Source: JAVBNW01 sp031551255
GTDB lineage: Bacteria; Bacillota; Clostridia; Christensenellales; UBA1750
Assembly: GCA_031551255.1 (NCBI GenBank)
Contig: JAVBNW010000032.1
Location: 1 to 31,003 of the forward strand
DNA: 31,003 nt
Direction: 5' to 3'
This document shows, piece by piece, positions 9,211-16,217 of this stretch. Every line of letters begins with the position of its first letter. The first letter of the stretch is position 1. Below the pieces are notes generated by a model. The model was not told the origin of the DNA and ran no database searches. It was given only the letters and a program-made list of their open reading frames with translations. A program made the translations under genes and the position numbers.

Positions 9211-11772
9211 ATGTATGAATTTACTGTGAATGGCAAGCCTGTCACTGCCAAAGATAATGTGAAGCTCATATTTTTTTTGCGGGACGAGCTCGGGCTCATC
9301 TCCGTAAAAAACGGCTGTTCGGAAGGCGCATGCGGCACCTGCATGGTTCTGGTGGACGGAAGGGCAACCAAAGCGTGCGTGCTCACCGCCGAACGGGCGG
9401 CGGGCAAGTCCATCGTCACGGTGGAAGGGCTTTCCCACAGGGAGAAAGACGTTTACAGCTACGCCTTTGCCCAAATGGGCGCGGTACAGTGCGGCTTTTG
9501 CACGCCGGGCATGATCATCAGCGCCAAGGGGCTCATCGACAAAGAGCCCGATCCCGCGCCGGCACAGGTGAAAGAGGCGATTAAGAACAACATCTGCCGC
9601 TGCACGGGCTATGTAAAAATCGAAGAAGCGATTCTGTTGGCGGCCAAAATGCTGCGCGAAAACACCCCCGTGCCCGAACCGGGCGCTTCCGGAAAGGCCG
9701 GCGAGCGCCTGCAGCGCGTCGATGCGAAGGACAAGGCGCTGGGCACGGCAAAGTACGCCGACGATATTTATATGGAAGGCATGCTGTTTGGCGGTGCGGT
9801 GCGCTCCGCCTACCCGCGCGCCAAGGTGCTGTCGATCGACGTTTCCGAGGCCAAAAAGGCTCCCGGCGTCGCGCGGGTGATGACAGCCGCCGATCTTCCG
9901 GGCAATCACAAAATCGGGCACCTGAAAAAGGATCAGTATGTTCTGGTGGGCGTCGGTGAAATCACTTCGTTCCTGGGCGATCCGATCGTGCTGATCGCCG
10001 CGCAAACCAAAGAGCAGCTTGCCCGCGCGAAGGAACTGGTGAAAGTTACATACGAAGAACTGCCCGGGGTGTTCTCCCCTGCCGAGGCCATGGAAGAGGG
10101 CGCACCCAAGGTCCACGATAGCGGTAACCTGCTCTCGCACGAACACCTTACGCGCGGCAACGCGGATGAAAAGATCAAGGCATCCAAATACGTCGTCACG
10201 CGCACATACGTAACCCCGCCCACCGAGCACGCGTTCCTCGAGCCGGAAACCGCGGTTGCGGCGCCGGAGGCGGACGGAATCGTCGTCTATTCCGGCGATC
10301 AGGGCATCTATCAAACGCAGCACGAATGCGCCGAGGCGATGGGCCTTCCTGTCGAAAAGGTGCGCGTGGCGGCGATGATGGTAGGCGGCGGCTTTGGCGG
10401 CAAGGAGGATATGAGCGTGCAGCACCACGCGGCGCTGCTGGCGCAGGCGACGGGCAAACCGGTGAAGTTCTCCTTCTCGCGCCAGGAAAGCCTGCTATGC
10501 CATCCCAAGCGCCACGCGATGCAGCTCACCTTTACCACCGCCTGCGACGAGCACGGCAACCTTACTGCACTCAAGGCCGAGATCATCTCGGATACCGGTG
10601 CGTTTGCGTCCCTGGGCGGGCCGGTGTTGCAGCGCGCCTGCACCCACGCCGCAGGCCCCTACCATTACACCGATATCGAAATCGACGGCAAGGCCTACTA
10701 CACCAACAACCCGCCCGCGGGAGCGTTCCGGGGCTTTGGGGTTACGCAAAGCTGCTTTGCGATCGAGAGCAACCTGAACTTATTGGCCGATATGGTCGGC
10801 ATTTCTCCATGGGAAATCCGCTACCGCAACGGCATACGGCCGGGCGAAACGCTGCCCAACGGGCAGATTGCGGATGAGTCTACATCATTAATCCAAACGC
10901 TGGAGGCCGTCAAGGATTATTATGACGCCCACCCCAGGGCGGGCATCGCCTGCGCGATCAAGAACAGCGGCCTTGGCGTCGGGGTGCCGGATATGGGCCG
11001 CTGCAGGCTGATCGTTCAGGATGGCAAGGTCGGCATTCATACCAGCGCGGCGTGCATCGGCCAGGGCATGGGCACGGTCGTCACGCAGATCGTGTGCGAT
11101 GTAACCGGCCTCCCTCCGGAAAGCGTCGTATACTACGCGCCCGATACGAGCCTCGCGCCGGATTCGGGCAACACCACGGCATCCCGGCAAACGGTGTTTA
11201 CGGGCGAGGCGGCCAGGCAGGCGGCGCTCAATTTAATGAAGGAACTGGATGGCGGCACGCTTGAGGCGCTCAACGGCCGCGAGTTTCGCGGCGAATACGT
11301 GGGCATTACCGACAAGATGGGCTCGGACAAAGAGCACCCCGTCAGCCACGTGGCCTACGGCTACGCCACGCATTTGGTGGATCTTGACGACGAGGGCCGC
11401 ATCAAGCTCGTGCTTGCTGCGCACGACGTGGGCAAGGCGATCAACCCGGTAAATGTCGAGGGGCAGATTCAAGGCGGCGTAGTGATGAGCCTGGGCTATG
11501 CGCTCACCGAGGACTTCCCGCTCGATCACGGAAAGCCCACCGCCAAATACGCTACGCTGGGGCTGTTTCGCTCTTCGCAAACGCCGGACATCCGGGCGAT
11601 CATCGTCGAAAACAACACGAGCGACCTTGCGCTGGGCGCCAAGGGCATCGGCGAAATCTGCTCCATTCCCACCCCGCCCGCCGTGGCGCTCGCGTATCAG
11701 AACCGGGACGGCATATTCCGCACAAGCCTGCCGCTGGAAAGCACGCCCTACAGCCGGGCCAAAAAGGCATGA
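9211..11772 (+). CDS. xdhD: Fused xanthine dehydrogenase-type molybdenum hydroxylase (Se-dependent XDH family)
   Basis: An 853-residue fusion of an iron-sulfur domain and a molybdopterin domain, the size of the 'selenium-dependent xanthine dehydrogenase' family. The plant-type [2Fe-2S] cysteines are C36, C41, C44 and C56; the second cluster uses C94, C97, C129 and C131 (QCGFCTPG, ICRCTGY). Cofactor motifs are GGGFGGKE and GAFRGFG, and the catalytic Glu lies in AKGIGEI. It hydroxylates purines such as hypoxanthine or xanthine, or works in reverse. There is no FAD subunit in the gene or beside it, so electrons probably go through YgfK. The start at 9211 follows GGAGGAGG by 8 nt. No in-frame UGA is present; any selenium would be a labile ligand. 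Confidence 0.92.
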   Translation: MYEFTVNGKPVTAKDNVKLIFFLRDELGLISVKNGCSEGACGTCMVLVDGRATKACVLTAERAAGKSIVTVEGLSHREKDVYSYAFAQMGAVQCGFCTPGMIISAKGLIDKEPDPAPAQVKEAIKNNICRCTGYVKIEEAILLAAKMLRENTPVPEPGASGKAGERLQRVDAKDKALGTAKYADDIYMEGMLFGGAVRSAYPRAKVLSIDVSEAKKAPGVARVMTAADLPGNHKIGHLKKDQYVLVGVGEITSFLGDPIVLIAAQTKEQLARAKELVKVTYEELPGVFSPAEAMEEGAPKVHDSGNLLSHEHLTRGNADEKIKASKYVVTRTYVTPPTEHAFLEPETAVAAPEADGIVVYSGDQGIYQTQHECAEAMGLPVEKVRVAAMMVGGGFGGKEDMSVQHHAALLAQATGKPVKFSFSRQESLLCHPKRHAMQLTFTTACDEHGNLTALKAEIISDTGAFASLGGPVLQRACTHAAGPYHYTDIEIDGKAYYTNNPPAGAFRGFGVTQSCFAIESNLNLLADMVGISPWEIRYRNGIRPGETLPNGQIADESTSLIQTLEAVKDYYDAHPRAGIACAIKNSGLGVGVPDMGRCRLIVQDGKVGIHTSAACIGQGMGTVVTQIVCDVTGLPPESVVYYAPDTSLAPDSGNTTASRQTVFTGEAARQAALNLMKELDGGTLEALNGREFRGEYVGITDKMGSDKEHPVSHVAYGYATHLVDLDDEGRIKLVLAAHDVGKAINPVNVEGQIQGGVVMSLGYALTEDFPLDHGKPTAKYATLGLFRSSQTPDIRAIIVENNTSDLALGAKGIGEICSIPTPPAVALAYQNRDGIFRTSLPLESTPYSRAKKA

Positions 11773-12350
11773 TACGCCCAATCGGCTGCGTGTTTCTAGC
11801 CGGGGGAGCGTCGGCGCGTTTCGGCACGAACAAGCTTCTCGCGCCGATAGACGGGATGCCGCTCATCGAAACGGTGCTCAGGCGCTTCCCTAAGGATGGA
11901 TTTGCGCGGGCCGTCGTCGTGGCCCGCCACGAGGAGACGGCAAGCATAGCCCGCGCTTTGGGTTACGAGGCGCTGGTTTGCCCGCGCGAAACTGAGGTTT
12001 TCTCGGGCACCATCCGCGCGGGGCTTTCCGCCCTACGCACGGACGATATTTCCGGCTGCCTGTTTTCCGTGTGCGATCAGCCGCGCCTGTGCCCCGAAAG
12101 CGTCCTTCGGCTGGCGGACGAGTTTTTGCTCGATACAAGCCGCATCTGCGCATTGGGCTATCAGAGGCAAAGAGGAAACCCGGCGATCTTTCCGCGCGAT
12201 ATGTTTTGCGAACTGCTTGCGCTCGCCGGCGATGCATCCGGCCGCGACGTGATGCGCGCGCATCCAGAGCGCGTCCACATCGTCCCAATCGAAAGTGCGC
12301 AGGAACTCGAGGATATCGACACTGTCGCCGATTGGGAAAGACTTCGGTGA
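11769..12350 (+). CDS. mocA: Molybdenum cofactor cytidylyltransferase (MocA/YgfJ family)
   Basis: A 193-residue nucleotidyltransferase that transfers a nucleotide to molybdopterin for insertion into xanthine dehydrogenase-type enzymes. The N-terminal signature LAGGASARFGTNKLL is the MobA/MocA nucleotide-binding loop; CDQPRL and GNPAIFP are further family motifs. It overlaps the end of xdh by 4 nt (ATGA), showing translational coupling with the enzyme it matures. The operon ends with a strong terminator 14 nt later. Confidence 0.9.
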   Translation: MIRPIGCVFLAGGASARFGTNKLLAPIDGMPLIETVLRRFPKDGFARAVVVARHEETASIARALGYEALVCPRETEVFSGTIRAGLSALRTDDISGCLFSVCDQPRLCPESVLRLADEFLLDTSRICALGYQRQRGNPAIFPRDMFCELLALAGDASGRDVMRAHPERVHIVPIESAQELEDIDTVADWERLR

Positions 12351-12363
12351 AAAAGGCAACCAC

Positions 12364-12397
12364 AAACGCCCCTTGCCGTTTATGGCAAGGGGCGTTT
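12364..12397 (+). terminator. Intrinsic terminator after mocA
   Basis: AAACGCCCCTTGCC (12364-12377) pairs perfectly with GGCAAGGGGCGTTT (12384-12397) around a 6-nt loop, with T-rich and A-rich ends. It can serve both convergent transcripts (mocA and the GGDEF-EAL gene). A weaker stem at about 12448-12467 lies closer to the GGDEF-EAL stop. Confidence 0.85.
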
Positions 12398-12470
12398 TAA
12401 CAAAGATCGCAGTCGCTTTTGCAGATCGCGGCCGATTAGAAACGCAAAAGAGACTTTGGTCTTTTTAAAT

Positions 12471-14363
12471 TTAGGCGTCGCGAGGCAGGGATGCCGACAT
12501 TTCGCACAGCGCCGCAATCCGCTCCTTTTCCCTAAGGGAGGGTTCGTCAATCTTTGGGCCGGGTCGTGCAATATAGTACCCCTGCACATAGTCTACGCCC
12601 ATCTTTACCACCTCTTCCGCTTCCCCTATCTCTTCTACGCCTTCGGCGATGGTTTTTACGCCCATCTTTTTGCAGTAGCCGACGATGTTCTCGACCAGCA
12701 GCTTTTTCCTCTCCAGCTGGTGGATGTTGGAGATCAGCGACATGTCGATTTTCACAAAACCGGGGGTCAAGAGCAACAAAACATTGTTGTTGGAGTACCC
12801 TACCCCGTAATCATCAAGGGCGATGTTTCCGGAAAATTTTCTTACGATATGCGCCTTGTTGTCCAAAAAAGACGAGCTGATGGGTTCCTCCTCGGTAATC
12901 TCCATGACGGTATGCCTTCCGTAGCGCATAAACAGCTTGAGCAACTCGGGGTGTTCGTCGTCGAGCACAAACTGATTTGGAATGGTGTTAAAAAAAATCT
13001 TCCTACCATTGAGCGCGTGTTCGTTGCTGGCTATCCACTCAAACACGTTGGTATGGGTAAGCTCCTCCACCTTTTGTAATTTTCCGCATCCCCGGGCTGC
13101 GGAAAGCACATCGAGCGGCGAGTGAAATTCCTCCATGTCGGGGCGCATCAGCGCTTCGTAAGCGAAAATTCTTCCACCTCTTACATCGACAATCGGTTGA
13201 AACTCGTAGTGCAGAAGGTTTTTATCCACAAGGGCATCGAAGGCCTGGTGCTTCCTGATATGGCTGACGGTGTTGAAGTACGCCCGTCTATCAAACGACA
13301 GTGCCGTCCCTCTGCCGCTTTTCTTCGCTTCTCTGAGCGCGTTATACGCAAAACCGACAAGCTGCTCAATGCTGTCGCTATCGGCGGTATACCACGCGTA
13401 TCCACAGGTTGCCTCCGCTTTCTTCACCTCGCCGTTGGGCATGGTGACGCGCGCTTCGCTAAGCTCTTTCGCAATTTTTTCCGCATATCCATCGTCTTTT
13501 TCCATCAGGCCGTAATCAAATGCCAGCAGTTCGTCGCCGTATATGCGGGCCACGAGGCTGCGCGACGGAAAGGTGAGTCTAATGTGCTCGGCCGCCCGCT
13601 TAATATACAAATCGCCGTATTCGTGCCCGAAAGAGTGGTTGACGATGCCCACATCGCCAAGGTCGATATAGAACATTACGCCGACCTTTCCTTCGTCTTT
13701 GGCAATCGCTTCCTCCGCTCTGTGCATGAAGGCGTTGCGCGTATACAGGCGGGTGAGAGGGTCCAGTTCCTTTTCATCTTCCCGCTTTATTTGCGCAAGG
13801 ATTCTTGACGTATAGTCCTGCACGGCGCCGACGATGGAATCGTCTCTATAGACGACATCCGCTGTCACCTTTACCATCTTTTTTCCGCCGGGGCCTTCCT
13901 GAATCAAAATGCCGTCTTCATCCCCTACGCTTTGCAGGCGCTCCAAGATCTTTTGATAGCCTGCAAAGGCGCAAGTATAATCTACTTCCTTTCCTTCGGG
14001 AGGGCGAACGTCAAAAACCTCCATAGCAAACGGCGAAAGGTACACGGTCTTCGTACTTTTTGATAGCCTGAAAATACCCGTCCTCTCGTCCAGCTCAGCA
14101 AGTGCGGCGGCAACCGTATCGCTGATCTCCGCGTGAAGAAACGGGCGCGAAAACCTGCCCTGCATTTTAACGAGAACGATCGCAAGGGCGATACTCGCAA
14201 CATAAACTTCGATGATTTCGAACATAAATTCGTATGGCGTCTCATCCTGTATGGTATGGATCACAATGAGGAGTACCAGCCAAATGGCGGCGAGAAAAAG
14301 AAATCTGATCAAATGTGTGGAAACGTACTTATATTGGAACAATTTTCCTTCTAAATGTTTCAT
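12471..14363 (-). CDS. Membrane GGDEF-EAL protein, probable c-di-GMP phosphodiesterase
   Basis: A 630-residue protein with two transmembrane helices (about 20-38 and 47-67), a PAS-like region (about 85-190), a GGDEF domain (about 200-365) and an EAL domain (about 375-605). The GGDEF signature is degenerate: YGDEL at 275-279, so cyclase activity is unlikely. The EAL domain keeps EALMR (403-407), the Asn in FFNT, ITEEE, DDYGVGYS (517-524), K538, AEGVEE (573-578) and Q594, so hydrolysis of c-di-GMP is plausible. ATG 14363 has AGAAGGG 5 nt upstream; the ATG at 14408 has none. It stands alone inside the purine cluster and has no obvious link to purine chemistry, perhaps coupling nutrient state to lifestyle. 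Confidence 0.88.
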   Translation of the reverse strand: MKHLEGKLFQYKYVSTHLIRFLFLAAIWLVLLIVIHTIQDETPYEFMFEIIEVYVASIALAIVLVKMQGRFSRPFLHAEISDTVAAALAELDERTGIFRLSKSTKTVYLSPFAMEVFDVRPPEGKEVDYTCAFAGYQKILERLQSVGDEDGILIQEGPGGKKMVKVTADVVYRDDSIVGAVQDYTSRILAQIKREDEKELDPLTRLYTRNAFMHRAEEAIAKDEGKVGVMFYIDLGDVGIVNHSFGHEYGDLYIKRAAEHIRLTFPSRSLVARIYGDELLAFDYGLMEKDDGYAEKIAKELSEARVTMPNGEVKKAEATCGYAWYTADSDSIEQLVGFAYNALREAKKSGRGTALSFDRRAYFNTVSHIRKHQAFDALVDKNLLHYEFQPIVDVRGGRIFAYEALMRPDMEEFHSPLDVLSAARGCGKLQKVEELTHTNVFEWIASNEHALNGRKIFFNTIPNQFVLDDEHPELLKLFMRYGRHTVMEITEEEPISSSFLDNKAHIVRKFSGNIALDDYGVGYSNNNVLLLLTPGFVKIDMSLISNIHQLERKKLLVENIVGYCKKMGVKTIAEGVEEIGEAEEVVKMGVDYVQGYYIARPGPKIDEPSLREKERIAALCEMSASLPRDA

Positions 14364-14400
14364 AAAAACCCTTCTCACGTCTTTTGTACGCACTTTTTGC

Positions 14401-14419
14401 GCCTGCATTATATGCAGGC
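14401..14419 (-). promoter_or_regulatory. Dyad overlapping a TATAAT box upstream of the GGDEF-EAL gene
   Basis: GCCTGCAT and ATGCAGGC form a perfect dyad around TAT. On the minus strand this includes TATAAT, a consensus -10 box, about 40 nt before the start codon. No good -35 is seen. The dyad is well placed for a repressor. Confidence 0.4.
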
Positions 14420-14603
14420 TCCACTATGCTATGACGCGCAAGGATTCTATGACACGGTTTCTATAAATGTACTTATGGTATGGAAATTTCAGGCATATAC
14501 AACGAAGAATTAGCCTTAAAATGTCGTTTCCCCATCCATGACGAGGATATCCCAATATAAACAAAACTAACGTACCGATTTTGAGGATTAAGAACGATAA
14601 AGA

Positions 14604-14632
14604 AGGAACGGGCCCACGTTCCTCGTTTTTTT
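14604..14632. terminator. Intrinsic terminator, T-run on the plus strand
   Basis: AGGAACG (14604-14610) pairs with CGTTCCT (14617-14623), followed by CG and seven T on the plus strand. No plus-strand gene lies upstream. On the minus strand it lies about 120 nt past the hydantoinase stop, followed by a weaker TCTTTAT, so it probably ends the ssnA-ygfK-hydantoinase transcript. A small plus-strand RNA is the other possibility. Confidence 0.6.
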
Positions 14633-14745
14633 CCTAACCCAAAGAAACCTCAGTTTCTTGGGGAAGAGGAGGTTTCACGGAGCGAAAATATCCCGCCATA
14701 CCGCAGTTTGGTGGAATTTCGGAGCAGAGTGCAAACCGACGAGAA

Positions 14746-16113
14746 TTACAGCTGCGGATTGCCCCTATAAACATATCTCCCCTTTGCCTCGCCGCACAGC
14801 CTGCCGCCCACGACGGCAAGCTCGCCGCGCAAAAGCACATCCCGCGCACGCCCGGCGATCTTCATGCCCTCGTACGGCGTATAGTCGACATTTTGCTCCA
14901 TATCAGCGGCGCAGATCGCATCGGACGCGTCCTCCCAGATTACGATATCCGCATCGCTGCCGACCGCGAGCGCACCCTTTTGCGGATACATCCCCAGTAC
15001 CTTCGCCGGATTTTCGCTCAAAATCTCGGCCATTCGGCCCGGCGCCATCTTGCGGGCGACGACGCCATATGTGTAAAGGAGCGTCGCCCTGTGTTCGACG
15101 CCCGGCAGGCCGTTGGGAATCCGGCTGAAATCCTCGCGCCCCAGCTCCTTTTGCCCCGCAAAATTGAAGCTGCAATGATCCGTCGCCACAAGGTCGATGG
15201 AGCCGTTCAAGGCAGCCTCCCACAACGCGGTTTGGTCGTAGCCCTTGCGCAGCGGGGGTGAGCAGACGTATTTTGCGCCCTCAAACCCGGCGGCGGCATA
15301 GCGGCCGTCATCGAGCAGCAAGTACTGCGGGCATGTCTCCAACACGACCTTCTGCCCCCTTGCGCGCGCCCTGAGAGCCTCCTCCAGGCCCGCCCGCGTG
15401 CTAAGATGCACGACATAGGCAGGGGCGCCCGCGGCCCTGGCGATGGCGAGAAAGCGACAAACCGCCTCCGCCTCCACATAGTCCGGACGGCTAAGCGGAT
15501 GGTAGCGCGGCGCAAGCTGCCCCGCTGCCCGACGCTCGGCCACCAGGTGGTTCACCAAATCTCCATTTTCACAGTGGCATGCAACGATGGCGCCCGCATC
15601 CTTGGCGCGCTTGAAAAGGTCGTAGATCTCCCCGTCGCCCATGCGCAGATTATCGTAAGCCATATATACCTTAAACGACGTCACACCCGCCTCCGGCATG
15701 GCGACGACTTCGCGGGCCACGTTTTCATCCCAGCCGGTTACGGCCATATGAAATGCATAATCGCAGTATGCTTTCCCGTCGGCCTTCGCATGCCACGCGC
15801 GCAGCGCCTCGGCAAGGGAACCGCCGCGCTCCTGCGTAGCAAAGTCGACCACTGTGGTGGTGCCTCCGCGCAGCGCCGCGCGGGTTCCTGTAGTGAAGTT
15901 ATCGGCCGTTAAAGTCGGGCCCGCATCCATATCCAAATGAGTGTGCGCATCGATAAAGCCCGGAAACACCAGGCAGCCGGAGGCGTCGATCACGTCGCCT
16001 TCCTCGCGAAGCCCTTGCTCGATCGCCGCGATCTTGCCGTACTCGATGCGCAAATCGGCCTTGACGATCGCACCGGGCATCACGAGCGCGCCGTTTTTAA
16101 TAACTTTTGCCAT
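14746..16113 (-). CDS. hydA: Dihydropyrimidinase/hydantoinase-family amidohydrolase
   Basis: A 455-residue cyclic amidohydrolase. The metal ligands are recognisable: HTHLD near the N-terminus, a carbamylatable Lys in SFKVYMAYD, CHCEN, VVHLS and ATDHCSF. E. coli carries the homologue hydA (ygeZ) in the equivalent cluster. It opens or closes a hydantoin/dihydropyrimidine-type ring; in this context the substrate is probably a purine-derived cyclic ureide such as a hydantoin. GAGGG lies 5 nt before the ATG at 16113. It is third in the ssnA-ygfK-hydA operon, about 100 nt after ygfK. Confidence 0.9.
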   Translation of the reverse strand: MAKVIKNGALVMPGAIVKADLRIEYGKIAAIEQGLREEGDVIDASGCLVFPGFIDAHTHLDMDAGPTLTADNFTTGTRAALRGGTTTVVDFATQERGGSLAEALRAWHAKADGKAYCDYAFHMAVTGWDENVAREVVAMPEAGVTSFKVYMAYDNLRMGDGEIYDLFKRAKDAGAIVACHCENGDLVNHLVAERRAAGQLAPRYHPLSRPDYVEAEAVCRFLAIARAAGAPAYVVHLSTRAGLEEALRARARGQKVVLETCPQYLLLDDGRYAAAGFEGAKYVCSPPLRKGYDQTALWEAALNGSIDLVATDHCSFNFAGQKELGREDFSRIPNGLPGVEHRATLLYTYGVVARKMAPGRMAEILSENPAKVLGMYPQKGALAVGSDADIVIWEDASDAICAADMEQNVDYTPYEGMKIAGRARDVLLRGELAVVGGRLCGEAKGRYVYRGNPQL

Positions 16114-16163
16114 GATTCCCTCCTAGCTGATACGCCAAACGGCGCTGAGAAGAGTAAACTTCC

Positions 16164-16183
16164 AACGCCGCCGGCATGGCGTT
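16164..16183 (-). other. Intercistronic stem between ygfK and the hydantoinase gene
   Basis: AACGCC (16164-16169) pairs with GGCGTT (16178-16183). A T-run follows only on the plus strand, so on the transcribed minus strand it is more likely a processing or stability element. Confidence 0.4.
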
Positions 16184-16217
16184 TTATCGCTTTCCATCGC
16201 CCTAAAGGGAGACAGGC

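Larger units (their letters stand above)
14364..14745. other. Intergenic region between the GGDEF-EAL gene and hydantoinase
   Basis: There is no gene here. It holds the dyad at 14401-14419, a terminator hairpin at 14604-14632 and a further stem at 14638-14662 (AAGAAAC-type arms with one mismatch). The stretch 14420-14600 is AT-rich and I see nothing else in it. Confidence 0.6.
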
